DNA of 64,000 bases. Origin: Tolypothrix bouteillei VB521301. Lineage in GTDB: Bacteria; Cyanobacteriota; Cyanobacteriia; Cyanobacteriales; Nostocaceae. Under the pieces are notes generated by a model. It made no database searches. It was not told the DNA's origin and was given only the letters and a program-made list of their open reading frames with translations. Position 1 is the first letter of the stretch. Each line of letters opens with the position of its first letter. Below, one piece after another: positions 34,970 to 43,788 of this stretch. The stretch is from contig NZ_JHEG04000001.1 in NCBI RefSeq assembly GCF_000760695.4, positions 6,392,204-6,456,203 on the forward strand. Reading direction: 5' to 3'. A program made the translations under genes and the position numbers.

Positions 34970-35328
34970 TGATACCTCCGGAGATTTTTTAGTGGAACTA
35001 ACCGAGACTTCACAGAGAACGTTTCATTTTACGCAATACTCGGATAAGTTTCCGGGTACATTGCCTAATTCAAGCTCTTTTCCGTTATTCCGTCCTGGTA
35101 TTACTGCTTTTACACAGATACGTCAAGATGGTATAAATACTTAAAATGAGCTAGTGTATTGTATTTTTTATCAACCCATGGTAAGTAAAAAATGAAATCC
35201 ATTCTTTACACGACCATAATTTAAATGTAAATCAATCTTTGGCAAGATGTGTGGCTGAAAGGCAACACTAATGTCATAACATACAACTAAAAATCCAAAA
35301 TCCAAAATCCAAAATTTAACGTCTAATA
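34970..35328. other. Divergent spacer with AAATCCA tandem repeat
   Basis: 359 bp between the small membrane protein and the aldo/keto reductase. 35287-35312 is three to four tandem AAAATCC heptamers of the cyanobacterial short-repeat type. The remainder is AT-rich with no gene seen; promoters for both flanking genes are expected here but no consensus pair was clear. Confidence 0.5.
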
Positions 35329-36510
35329 ATGCTTTACAGACGATTTGGGCGCACAGAATTAAAAATGCCTGTTTTTTCCTGCGGTGGCATGAGATATCAA
35401 TATAAATGGCAGGACATACCACAGTGGCAAGTCCCTCGCGATAATCAAGAAAATTTAGAAGCGACGATTCGACGAGCAGTAGAATTGGGAATTAATCATA
35501 TCGAAACCGCCCGTGGTTACGGGAGTTCGGAAATGCAGTTGGGAAGAATCTTGCCCGCTTTTGAGCGCGAAAAGTTGATTGTTCAAACCAAAATCAGCCC
35601 TAACGCTAATGTTAAAGAATTTCAACGAGATTTTGAAAAATCGCTAAAAAATCTTCGCCTGGACTATGTTGACTTACTAGCAATACATGGTATTAATAAT
35701 GCTGAGTTATTGAATCATACCATTCGTCCTGGTGGTTGTTTGGAGTTCGTACACAAACTTCAAGCACAAGGAAAAGTGAAGTTTATTGGCTTTTCCACAC
35801 ACGGTGCAACAGATATTATTATTCAAGCAATTAATACCAACCAGTTTGATTACATCAACTTGCACTGGTATTACATCAATCAAGCCAACTGGTCTGCTAT
35901 TGAAGCTGCAACCCGCCTTGATATGGGAGTATTTATTATTAGCCCCTCTAATAAAGGAGGGATGTTATATGAACCCCCACAAAAACTTGTAGAACTTTGT
36001 AAGCCTCTCAGTCCAATGGTTTTTAACGATTTATTTTGTTTGAGCCATTCCCAAGTTCATACCTTAAGTGTGGGTGCTGCTAAACCACAAGATTTTGACG
36101 AACACTTAAAAACATTAGATTTGCTAGATAATTCATTGGAAATTTTGCCACCTATTTTGGCTCGATTGGAAGAAGAAGCAATCGCGGTTTTAGGAGAAGA
36201 TTGGGTCAAAACTTGGCATATTAATTTACCAACTTATGAGAAAACTCCAGGGTATGTGAACATTCCAGTCATTTTGTGGTTGAGAAATTTGGCTTTGGCA
36301 TACGATATGGTGGACTATGCCAAAATGCGATACAACCTGCTTGGCAATGGAAGTCATTGGTTTCCCGGCACTCAAGCAGAGAAAATACGGCAATTAGACT
36401 TGCGGGAATGTCTCAGCCGCAGCCCTCACGCAGAAAAAATTCCTCGCTTTTTAATAGAAGCACATCAGATGTTAGCAGGTGAAGCAAGACAGAGGTTGTC
36501 GCAAAGCTGA
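35329..36510 (+). CDS. Aldo/keto reductase
   Basis: 393 residues: an N-terminal aldo/keto reductase TIM barrel (about 1-270) plus an extra helical C-terminal domain of about 120 residues. Motifs: MLYRRFGRTELKMPVFSCGGMRY, GINHIETARGYGSSEMQLG with the catalytic tyrosine, LIVQTKISPN (catalytic lysine), LDYVDLLAIHGIN and IGFSTHG. The [4Fe-4S] cysteine pattern of the YakC-like long forms is absent in the C-terminal domain. NAD(P)H-dependent carbonyl reduction is expected; substrate unknown. Confidence 0.9.
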   Translation: MLYRRFGRTELKMPVFSCGGMRYQYKWQDIPQWQVPRDNQENLEATIRRAVELGINHIETARGYGSSEMQLGRILPAFEREKLIVQTKISPNANVKEFQRDFEKSLKNLRLDYVDLLAIHGINNAELLNHTIRPGGCLEFVHKLQAQGKVKFIGFSTHGATDIIIQAINTNQFDYINLHWYYINQANWSAIEAATRLDMGVFIISPSNKGGMLYEPPQKLVELCKPLSPMVFNDLFCLSHSQVHTLSVGAAKPQDFDEHLKTLDLLDNSLEILPPILARLEEEAIAVLGEDWVKTWHINLPTYEKTPGYVNIPVILWLRNLALAYDMVDYAKMRYNLLGNGSHWFPGTQAEKIRQLDLRECLSRSPHAEKIPRFLIEAHQMLAGEARQRLSQS

Positions 36511-36543
36511 TAAATTATGAATTATAAATTATGAATATTGAAT

Positions 36544-37284
36544 ATGACTGTTAATCGCCGTCATTTCTTGTTTTTACTTGGATCTAGTGCTGGTGTTTTG
36601 GCTTTAGATGCTGGTACTTTTGCACAAAAGACTCCCAGTAGAAAGCAGCCTAATTCTAATGCACCAGGTGCTATTCAACTACCACCACTACCCTACTCGT
36701 ACAATGCGTTGGAGCCTCATATAGATGCCAAAACCATGCAGTTTCATCACGATAAACACCACGCGACTTATGTAAAAAACTTGAATGCTGCATTAAACAA
36801 GCATCCAGAATTGAAAGGAAAAAGCGTTGAAGCTCTTCTTCGCAACCTTAACAATCTACCAGAAGATATTCGTACAACGGTACGCAATAATGGTGGCGGT
36901 CATGCGAATCATGCAATGTTTTGGAGAATTATGAAGCCAAAAGGTGGTGGAGAACCTACAGGTGCGATCGCATCCGCCATTAAAGAAAGTTTTGGCAGTT
37001 TTGCAAGTTTTAAAAAGCAGTTTAATGAAGCGGGTGTCGGTCGTTTTGGCAGTGGTTGGGTTTGGCTCGTGCGGACTAAAGATGGTAACCTTGCTGTGAT
37101 GACGACACCCAATCAAGATAGTCCTATAGTTGAAGGAAACTACCCCATTATGGGTAATGACATATGGGAACATGCATATTACCTCAAGTATCAAAATCGT
37201 CGTGCCGATTATTTAAAGGCATGGTGGAATGTTCTAAACTGGGATGAAATTAACAAGCGTTTTGTTGCCTCAAGTACAAGGTAG
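36544..37284 (+). CDS. sodA: Exported Mn-type superoxide dismutase (Tat signal)
   Basis: 246 residues from the ATG at 36544. The N-terminus [21 protein letters not shown] is a twin-arginine-type signal (RR, hydrophobic core), and a flexible linker precedes the SOD domain (about 45-246). Metal ligands appear in [13 protein letters not shown] (H), [11 protein letters not shown] (H) and [21 protein letters not shown] (D, H). [11 protein letters not shown] and QDSPI favour Mn over Fe. Expected in the periplasm or thylakoid lumen, removing superoxide there. A tatA gene is in this window. Downstream of the aldo/keto reductase by 33 bp of heptamer repeats. Confidence 0.93.
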   Translation: MTVNRRHFLFLLGSSAGVLALDAGTFAQKTPSRKQPNSNAPGAIQLPPLPYSYNALEPHIDAKTMQFHHDKHHATYVKNLNAALNKHPELKGKSVEALLRNLNNLPEDIRTTVRNNGGGHANHAMFWRIMKPKGGGEPTGAIASAIKESFGSFASFKKQFNEAGVGRFGSGWVWLVRTKDGNLAVMTTPNQDSPIVEGNYPIMGNDIWEHAYYLKYQNRRADYLKAWWNVLNWDEINKRFVASSTR

Positions 37285-37321
37285 TAAAGGATACACATCT
37301 TCATTGCTTCTCATCTTTAAA

Positions 37322-37339
37322 GGGGAACTCAAGTTCCCC
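37322..37339. terminator. Hairpin between convergent genes
   Basis: GGGGAACT-CA-AGTTCCCC is a perfect 8-bp-arm hairpin, 38 bp after the superoxide dismutase stop and before the 3' end of the convergent DUF4276-like gene. No long T run follows, so terminator activity is inferred from position. Confidence 0.55.
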
Positions 37340-37407
37340 GAGTCAATTTAGGCGATCGGGTGCATCCTTAATTTCACAAAACGTAAATTCAAACATAATT
37401 TTAAAAT

Positions 37408-38127
37408 TTAAGGATTTTGACCAAAATTACTAAGATAATTGTAAAGTTCGCGAAATAGAGGGCATCTTTGTTGAACTTCATTTGGCTGTATTTGCAGTAA
37501 TAGCAAAGGAGTATGTAACCCTTTAGAAAAGCGTGTTACGCTTCGATCAAACTCATCTAAAACACTTGACTCAATAAGTGCCTCTGATAACTTTTCTTGA
37601 CAACAATCCCTTTCATAGTCATATTCACTAAATGATTCTGGACTATCAAAAGGAATATTTCTTTGTGTACTTAGCCACCAACGCATATGCTGATGTCTGT
37701 TCTTAAAATCTGGATGTTTAGCTATTGAATTATTCCAATCTGCTATAATCCAAGACTCTAATTCAGGAGCAGCAAATCCAACAAATTTGGAGATGCTAGC
37801 ACTTTCTGGTATTTTTGATATCGTTGTCAAAATTTTTTCTCTTTGATTCTCTGGGTTTCGGCAATCTAAATCGTCAAAAACTAAAATTAAATCGCATTTG
37901 TTGGGTTCATATTGTAAGGTAATAGGTAGTTGGTCGCTGATTTGAGCGACCAAGCTTTGACCTGTTCTTCCATAACTAACTCCTTTATTAGGCTTAGGAC
38001 CAGGTTTTTGACGAACTGGTGTTTTTCTTTCAAATCTACATCTAGGAAAGTTTTTTTGCAAAAAAGGAATTAATCCTCTAACTTCTGCTTCTCCACCGCC
38101 AGCAAAAACCCATATTACCACGGCCAT
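37408..38127 (-). CDS. DUF4276-like (TOPRIM-type) protein paired with AAA ATPase
   Basis: 239 residues. The N-terminal VIWVFAGGGEAEVRGLIPFLQ with an early glutamate, the DLILVFDDLDCRN acidic centre and GFAAPELESWIIADWNNSIAKHP follow the DUF4276/TOPRIM-like pattern (E ... DxD, then PELEAW). Such proteins occur as the effector partner of OLD/ABC-type ATPases in putative phage-defence operons. It overlaps the ATPase gene by 13 bp in another frame, so expression is coupled. Nuclease activity is inferred, not shown. Confidence 0.72.
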   Translation of the reverse strand: MAVVIWVFAGGGEAEVRGLIPFLQKNFPRCRFERKTPVRQKPGPKPNKGVSYGRTGQSLVAQISDQLPITLQYEPNKCDLILVFDDLDCRNPENQREKILTTISKIPESASISKFVGFAAPELESWIIADWNNSIAKHPDFKNRHQHMRWWLSTQRNIPFDSPESFSEYDYERDCCQEKLSEALIESSVLDEFDRSVTRFSKGLHTPLLLLQIQPNEVQQRCPLFRELYNYLSNFGQNP

Positions 38128-39422
38128 CCTCCAATACTAGGATCGCCAACGCGATATAAATCACCTAATTGCCATCCTTCTTCAAGTTTTTGATTGAGCA
38201 TTTCTTTGGAAAGTGTTTTGATAGAGAAATGGGTTTCATCTTTTGAATAAAAACAAAGAACATTCTCTAGACAATCGGTAAAATGATCCAAAAGATCGGG
38301 GCTATATGTAGTAATAATTACTTGAGTCTTAGTTGCTGCTTTTTTAATCCATTCAGCTAAAATTGGCATCCAAGATATGTGTAAGCCCAGTTCCGGTTCA
38401 TCAATAACTAGTAATGAAGGAAGAATTGGAGAATTTAATATAGTAGCCCAACATAGCATTCTAACAGTTCCATCTGATAGTTCATTTAAATAAAAAGCTT
38501 CTTTAATATCTTGAAAATACCATTCTACAGTCAGAGATAAGCGACCTGAGCGTATAGGTCTGAGCCGACGTGTTTTTGGTAAAATGGATTTTATGGCGTT
38601 GTTGATACCTTCATCAAAATCAATATCTTCCTGAATTAAATTCTCTAAGACCAATGCTAAATTATCTCCAGACGGAGATAAATAAATATCGCTACCTCCG
38701 ATTTTAGGCTCTGCTGTTCTGATTTGATTCAAATCCATATTGTTAGCATTATAAAATTGCCAATTAGAAATAAATTCAACCAAATCCCTTCTAATTCTAT
38801 AAATAGGCGTACTTTCAGGAGGGTATTCACTATCTTCCAGCAATCGAGGAATGGCAGAAAGACCTAAAGAACTAGTACTAATATTGTCTAAAGGCTTAAA
38901 ATGAGTACTTAAACTTTGTCCTGGTGTCTTATAAACAGATACAACACCTTTTCCTGCTTCTTGATTGTGAAATTGATAATAATAGAAAGGTTGCGATATA
39001 CCTGATTCATATAAATCTTCCCCACTATACAAAAATTCCTCAGCGACGCTAACTCTAGGTGTATTCTTATCAACATAAATTTTCAGATCGAGAATTTCTC
39101 CATCTTTTTTAGAAAAGCTAGTTTGTGAAAAGGGCAAAAAACAGTATGCCAATCTTACTACAGCAGGACTTGCTACACTGCTATCTAAAATTCTATTACC
39201 ACCAATTTGAGTAACTCCATTCTCAAAACTACTAACCCCTCTAATTTCATCAGGAATATTAATTAAGCTATCTTTTAAAAATTTTAAACAGTTGATAAAG
39301 TTACTTTTTCCCGAACCGTTTGAACCGATAAAAATATTGAGGTTCGTGAGATTGACCTCTTTATCTAAGGACAAATTTTTATAATTTTTGGTAGCTAGAA
39401 AGCGAAGAAGGGTTTGATTCAT
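38115..39422 (-). CDS. AAA_21/OLD-like ATPase
   Basis: 435 residues from the ATG at 39420-39422; an upstream TTG (39485) would add 21 residues. ABC-type ATPase of the RecF/SMC/OLD class: Walker A in LNIFIGSNGSGKSNFINCL (about residue 32), signature-like LNELSDGTVRMLCWATIL (about 300) and Walker B SLLVIDEPELGLHISWMP, followed by QVIITTYSPDLLDHF. Not membrane-bound. With the DUF4276-like gene it forms a two-gene cassette similar in layout to ATPase-plus-TOPRIM defence modules (PARIS/Gabija-like logic), though not one I can name. Single-gene context otherwise housekeeping. Confidence 0.88.
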   Translation of the reverse strand: MNQTLLRFLATKNYKNLSLDKEVNLTNLNIFIGSNGSGKSNFINCLKFLKDSLINIPDEIRGVSSFENGVTQIGGNRILDSSVASPAVVRLAYCFLPFSQTSFSKKDGEILDLKIYVDKNTPRVSVAEEFLYSGEDLYESGISQPFYYYQFHNQEAGKGVVSVYKTPGQSLSTHFKPLDNISTSSLGLSAIPRLLEDSEYPPESTPIYRIRRDLVEFISNWQFYNANNMDLNQIRTAEPKIGGSDIYLSPSGDNLALVLENLIQEDIDFDEGINNAIKSILPKTRRLRPIRSGRLSLTVEWYFQDIKEAFYLNELSDGTVRMLCWATILNSPILPSLLVIDEPELGLHISWMPILAEWIKKAATKTQVIITTYSPDLLDHFTDCLENVLCFYSKDETHFSIKTLSKEMLNQKLEEGWQLGDLYRVGDPSIGGWPW

Positions 39423-39610
39423 AGTGTTGTAAGTCAGTTGCAGATGGTCAATTGTTATTAAAGTTGACTTTTTCGTATAGGACAAAAACTTTACGAAAAT
39501 TAAATGATTGCTACTACCAATGTTTCACACCTTCGCCGTTTTGCTGAAGCCGAAGAATAGTAGAAAATCAAGTTTTGAAGTTTTTTCACTGAAGTAGTCT
39601 CTTATTATAC

Positions 39611-40405
39611 TTAAAGAGGCTTTTGCGTAGGGACACCAACAGCACGAGGAAACTGAGATGGTGTAGTTCCTACTTTCCGTAAATAAAGACAGTGACGAAT
39701 GCTGTGAGTGAGGGGAGTAGTAAATTCTTCGACTGATTCAATTGTCCCACCAAGTTGTTGAACGGCATTTTCTAAAGACGTTGCTTCTTCTTCCGTCCAA
39801 TTACCCCGATAAATGACGGCTAATCCGCCCTGTTTTAACAACGGTAAGGTATATTCGGCGCAGACAGAAGCTGTTCCGACAGCACGTATGAGAGCAACAT
39901 CATACCGCTGTCGGTGTTGGCTTTGATGAGCGATCTCTTCTGCTCTCCCGATCGCCGTTTTAATGTTAGTCAGGTGAAGGTCATCTTTGACGCGATCGAG
40001 AAAAGCAACTTTTTTCCGAGTGGAATCTAGAAGAGTTACAGTGCTATCAGTAACAGTCATGGCTACTGGGATACCAGGAAAACCCGCACCAGTTCCAATA
40101 TCAATAAATGTCGGAGATTGGGGAGATGAAGGAAGTGAGGGAGTAGACTCTTCTTTGTCAGGTGTGTTTTCTTGTGCTTGTCTTGAAAGCAAAAAAGCAA
40201 TTCCCCGTAGAGAATCCCAAAGATGCTTTTCCCAAAACTCTTGAGGATCGGTGATGCGAGTCAAATTTTGTTGGCTGTTCCCGGATAAAATCAACTCGTA
40301 AAGCTTTTGGAAAAGATCTTGCTGCTGGACTGTGGGAGTCCAATTCATGGTTTGCTGCCAGATATTTACCATATCAGGCAAAAAAGGCGAATTCAAGTTA
40401 TTCAC
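39611..40405 (-). CDS. rsmG: 16S rRNA (guanine-N7) methyltransferase RsmG
   Basis: Methylates G527 of 16S rRNA with SAM. 264 residues; GTG start at 40403-40405 keeps an N-terminus (LPDMVNIWQQTMNWTP) that resembles cyanobacterial homologues; ATG at 40370-40372 is the alternative. Signatures: LTRITDPQEFWEKHLWDSL, SAM motif FIDIGTGAGFPGIPVAM, LLDSTRKKVAFL, and DVALIRAVGTASV. An insert of about 20 residues (QENTPDKEESTPSLPSSPQSP) sits just before motif I and looks like absorbed low-complexity sequence. Confidence 0.95.
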   Translation of the reverse strand: MNNLNSPFLPDMVNIWQQTMNWTPTVQQQDLFQKLYELILSGNSQQNLTRITDPQEFWEKHLWDSLRGIAFLLSRQAQENTPDKEESTPSLPSSPQSPTFIDIGTGAGFPGIPVAMTVTDSTVTLLDSTRKKVAFLDRVKDDLHLTNIKTAIGRAEEIAHQSQHRQRYDVALIRAVGTASVCAEYTLPLLKQGGLAVIYRGNWTEEEATSLENAVQQLGGTIESVEEFTTPLTHSIRHCLYLRKVGTTPSQFPRAVGVPTQKPL

Positions 40406-40777
40406 AATTTTTAGGTTTGCCGATAAACTTTTGCTATGCCAATGACTGTATAAGCTAATGAGTGTAGAAGTTACAGATTTTTCATGAGAACTGTTATTAG
40501 GTAGTAGTTAGTGGCTGTGGGATGTAGCCACTCTGCATTTCACCACTCACCAATAACCACTAACAACTAACAGCTTTCATGTCAAATATGTAAATTCAAT
40601 ACGTAACCGCTTAAAGCAGTATCTTAAGTTACGTTTTTTAGTAAAAATGCTACGGATTTTTTACAATAGCACCTTGCATTAACTCTGACAACTGCTTAGT
40701 ATTTTAATCCTTAGCTGATATATCAAGTCTCTTTCTTGAGTTTATCAAGCATACACGGAAACCTGCTTTATTCGACC
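40406..40777. other. Divergent spacer upstream of transporter operon
   Basis: 372 bp. Contains TTAGTAGTTAGTGG-type tandem repeats and a GTGGCT/AGCCAC hairpin near 40512-40531. The AT-rich part from 40630 should carry the promoter of the substrate-binding protein gene, but no clear -35/-10 pair was assigned. Confidence 0.4.
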
Positions 40778-42031
40778 ATGAAAAAAACAACTACTTTAAC
40801 AACTGCATTATTCGCAACTTGTGCCATGCTGCTGACAGCATGCGGGGGTGGTTCAACCACTAGTACCAATACAGAAACTAATGGTAACACGAGTACTAGC
40901 TCTACAACTAACACGGCTGCGACGGCAAACACATCAAGTGAAATTCCCATCGGTATTGCCTTTGCACAAACAAGTAATGTCGCTTTGCTCGGTCAAGAAG
41001 GTGTTGCTGGGGCAAAAATTGCCCAGAAGTATTTTAATGAGAAAGGCGGCGTTAATGGCACTCCAATTAAACTGGTATTCCAGGATACTAGTGGTGATGA
41101 AGCAGGGGCGATTAATGCTTTTCAAACTTTAATTAACAAAAATAAAGTAGTTGGAATTGTGGGTCCAACTTTGTCACAGCAAGCTTTTGCAGCCGATCCT
41201 TTTGCCGAAAAAGCCAAAGTTCCAGTGATTGGAGCATCAAATACTGCAAAAGGAGTACCAGAAATAGGTGATTATGTTGCACGTGTATCAGCACCTGTTT
41301 CTATTGTTGCTCCTAATTCAGTCAAAACTGCTCTTAAAGAAAATCCTAAGATTAAGAAAGTAGCAGTCTTTTTTGCACAAAATGATGTATTTAGCAAATC
41401 AGAAACAGAGATTTTTCAGAAAACAGTTAAGGATCAAGGACTGGAAATTGTAACAGTTCAAAAATTTCAAACCACGGATACAGATTTTCAAGCCCAAGCA
41501 ACTAATGCTATTAACTTAAAACCCGATCTGATCGTTGTTTCGGGTTTGGCTGCTGATGGAGGGAATTTAATCCGACAATTAAGAGAATTGGGCTATAAAG
41601 GTTTAATCATTGCTGGAAATGGACTGAACACGGGAAAAGTTTTCGCAGTGTGTCAAGCATTTTGTGATGGTGTGATTATTGCTCAAGCTTACAGCCCTGA
41701 ATATTCTGGAGAAGTTAACAAAGAATTCCGTGCTGCTTATTTAAAGCAATATAATGAAGAACCGCCCCAGTTTAGCGGTCAAGCTTTTGCCGCAGTGCAG
41801 GTGTATGTCGAAGCTCTGAAATCTTTAGATAAAAAATCAAAAATTAGTACATTACCCTTACCTCAACTGCGGACAGAATTAAATAAAGAGCTACTATCAG
41901 GAAAGTACAATACTCCTCTTGGTGAGATTGCTTTTACTCCTGTAGGCGAGGTAATTCAAAAAGAATTTTATGTTGCTCGAATTACGATGGATAAAAGTGC
42001 CAAGAAAGGTAAATTTGCTATTTTAAAGTAG
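40778..42031 (+). CDS. livJ: Amino-acid ABC transporter substrate-binding lipoprotein
   Basis: 417 residues from the ATG at 40778. Lipoprotein signal ALFATCAMLLTACGGG (lipobox LTAC), then a Thr/Ser/Asn linker of about 40 residues, then a type I periplasmic binding fold: IPIGIAFAQTSNVALLGQEGVAGAKIAQKYFNEKGGVNG, VVGIVGPTLSQQAFAADPFAEKAKVPVIGASNTAKG, and KKVAVFFAQNDVFSKSE. This is the LivJ/NatB class for branched-chain or neutral amino acids. It is followed by a repeat element and then the two permease and two ATPase genes on the same strand. Confidence 0.9.
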   Translation: MKKTTTLTTALFATCAMLLTACGGGSTTSTNTETNGNTSTSSTTNTAATANTSSEIPIGIAFAQTSNVALLGQEGVAGAKIAQKYFNEKGGVNGTPIKLVFQDTSGDEAGAINAFQTLINKNKVVGIVGPTLSQQAFAADPFAEKAKVPVIGASNTAKGVPEIGDYVARVSAPVSIVAPNSVKTALKENPKIKKVAVFFAQNDVFSKSETEIFQKTVKDQGLEIVTVQKFQTTDTDFQAQATNAINLKPDLIVVSGLAADGGNLIRQLRELGYKGLIIAGNGLNTGKVFAVCQAFCDGVIIAQAYSPEYSGEVNKEFRAAYLKQYNEEPPQFSGQAFAAVQVYVEALKSLDKKSKISTLPLPQLRTELNKELLSGKYNTPLGEIAFTPVGEVIQKEFYVARITMDKSAKKGKFAILK

Positions 42032-42084
42032 TCAAAATCAATTCCGTACACAAGGGTGCATTCCGTTTTTGCAAATTCCGTCAG

Positions 42085-42215
42085 AATAGAATTCTGGGGC
42101 TATACAAACCAAGCCCGCGCAGGCGGGCTTTGTATTAAGTCCACGTAGGTGGACTTTGTTTGTATAGTCGCGATTTTCAATCGCCCGATGTTTTTTTTAA
42201 TTGGGATGCTCCCGC
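42085..42215. repeat. ~130-bp dispersed element, copy 2 (uninterrupted)
   Basis: Starts with TCAGAATAGAATTCTGGGGC, carries two hairpins (GCCCGC-GCAG-GCGGGC at about 42112 and AAGTCCAC-GTAG-GTGGACTT at about 42138) and ends ATTGGGATGCTCCCG. Same order as copy 1 at 15970-16155, but the second hairpin is intact here. It separates the substrate-binding gene from the permease genes and could act as a partial terminator within the operon. Confidence 0.8.
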
Positions 42216-42305
42216 ACACAAAGAGGTATAAATTTGGGTAACGGGCATCAATGTATGTTTGATAATGCCCTTTACCCAATACCTCATGCTCTATTTTCCA
42301 AACAG

Positions 42306-43256
42306 ATGAATTTCAGTCTATTTTTACAACAATTTTTCAACGGATTATCTATCGGTAGCGCCTACGCTATTTTTGCCTTGGGGTACACTTTGGTTTACTC
42401 TATTTTAGGTATTATTAATTTAGCTCATGGCGCAGTCTTTACCTTGGGTGCATATTTCACATATGCACTTATGGGTGGTACTTTTGGATTTAATGGTGTT
42501 CTGGCTAATGCAACTCTGCCAATACGATTACCCTTCCCTGTTGCTATGATTTTGGGAAGTGTTTTGGCTGGGTTGATAGGCGTGGCGATTGAACGCATTG
42601 CCTTTCTCCCTTTACGACAACGAGGTTCTGACCCATTACTAACGGTGGTTTCTAGCTTGGGTGTAGCATTTGTTATCGTTAACTTAATACAGTATTTAGT
42701 TGGTGCAGAAAGTTATACTTTTCCAGAAAATACTTACGGTAACTTACCAGTTTCTATCAACTTTGGCGCACCAAACAGCCCAATTCGTATTCGTAGCGCT
42801 CAGTTGGTAATTTTTGCTGTCTCTGCGATCGTTGTGACAATTCTAACTTTTTTTATCAGTAACACAAAATACGGTAAGGCAATGCAGGCGATCGCAGAAG
42901 ACCCCACAACTTCAAGCTTACTGGGAATAAACAGCGATCGCTATATCGTACTGACATTTTTCATTAGCAGTTTTATTGCAGGAGTCGCGGGAACTTTAGT
43001 CGCCACTAGCGTCAGCATTGCTGGACCGTACTTCGGGCTTGGTTTTGGGTTGAGGGGTTTATCGGTGATTGTCTTGGGCGGATTGGGTAGCATCCCTGGT
43101 GCAGTCTTGGGCGGTTTACTTATCGGGTTAGTCGAAGCATTTGTCCCTGGGGAGTATTCCGGTTACAAAGATGCCGTTGCTTTTGGCATTTTGTTTATTA
43201 TGCTGTTAGTGCGACCTCAAGGTTTACTTGGTCGTCGGTTTATTCAAAAAGTCTAG
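42306..43256 (+). CDS. livH: Branched-chain/neutral amino-acid ABC permease LivH type
   Basis: 316 residues from the ATG at 42306; the longer open frame to 42201 runs into the repeat element and is rejected. LivH signature: FNGLSIGSAYAIFALGYTLVYSILGIINLAHGAVFTLGAY at the N-terminus; GSDPLLTVVSSLGVAFVIVNL; MQAIAEDPTTSSLLGIN (the coupling loop that contacts the ATPase); GLRGLSVIVLGGLGSIPGAVLGGL. About eight membrane helices. Forms a heterodimer with the LivM-type protein at 43789; a toxin-antitoxin pair lies between them. Confidence 0.93.
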   Translation: MNFSLFLQQFFNGLSIGSAYAIFALGYTLVYSILGIINLAHGAVFTLGAYFTYALMGGTFGFNGVLANATLPIRLPFPVAMILGSVLAGLIGVAIERIAFLPLRQRGSDPLLTVVSSLGVAFVIVNLIQYLVGAESYTFPENTYGNLPVSINFGAPNSPIRIRSAQLVIFAVSAIVVTILTFFISNTKYGKAMQAIAEDPTTSSLLGINSDRYIVLTFFISSFIAGVAGTLVATSVSIAGPYFGLGFGLRGLSVIVLGGLGSIPGAVLGGLLIGLVEAFVPGEYSGYKDAVAFGILFIMLLVRPQGLLGRRFIQKV

Positions 43257-43274
43257 TCTATGGAAGGTCGGAAT

Positions 43275-43505
43275 ATGTCATCTACAGCTATTACCACCAT
43301 GGTAAAAATGATGGAGTCATTACCTGAAGACTTACAAAACCAAATTGTTGAACACCTTCGTGAGTATATTGAAGATTTAACAGATGAGATGCAATGGGAT
43401 GCTACGTTTCAAAAAACTCAGCAGCAACTTATAGCTGCTGCTCGAAAAGTTAAACAGGAAATAGCAGAAGGAAAGGCTTCCCCACTAAATTATGACCAGT
43501 TATGA
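43275..43505 (+). CDS. Antitoxin of a type II toxin-antitoxin pair
   Basis: 76 residues from the ATG at 43275, which has GGAAGG seven bases upstream; an ATG at 43260 is in frame but lacks a site. The sequence MSSTAITTMVKMMESLPEDLQNQIVEHLREYIEDL is helical and acidic, typical of small antitoxins found before RelE-like toxins in cyanobacteria; the tail KVKQEIAEGKASPLNYDQL would contact the toxin. The stop overlaps the toxin start (ATGA at 43502-43505). The module sits between two permease genes of one transporter. Confidence 0.78.
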   Translation: MSSTAITTMVKMMESLPEDLQNQIVEHLREYIEDLTDEMQWDATFQKTQQQLIAAARKVKQEIAEGKASPLNYDQL

Positions 43506-43765
43506 AGTCTGCTACTTTACCTTCCTTTTGGGAGACTTATAGTTCTTTAAATGATGATACTAAAAATAGTGCGAGGAAAGCATATCGCTTGTGGAAACAA
43601 AACTCTTTTCACCCATCTTTACACTTTAAATGTATTAATCAGGAGGAAAGTATTTGGTCTGTTAGAATAACCCGTGGCTACCGAGCTATTGGTATTTTGG
43701 AGGGTGATACAGTCACATGGTTTTGGATTGGTAAACATGAAGATTATGAGAGATTTTTCTCTTAA
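43502..43765 (+). CDS. RelE/ParE-like toxin
   Basis: 87 residues, overlapping the antitoxin by 4 bp. The fold pattern of the RelE/HigB type is clear: FWETYSSLNDDTKNSARKAYRLWKQNSFHPSLHFKCINQEESIWSVRITRGYRAIGILEGDTVTWFWIGKHEDYERFF, with the conserved SVRITRGYRAI strand and the GKHEDYE end. Expected ribosome-dependent mRNA endonuclease. A LivM-type permease gene starts 23 bp downstream. Confidence 0.88.
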   Translation: MKSATLPSFWETYSSLNDDTKNSARKAYRLWKQNSFHPSLHFKCINQEESIWSVRITRGYRAIGILEGDTVTWFWIGKHEDYERFFS

Positions 43766-43788
43766 CTACATCTCAGTGACAATACTTT

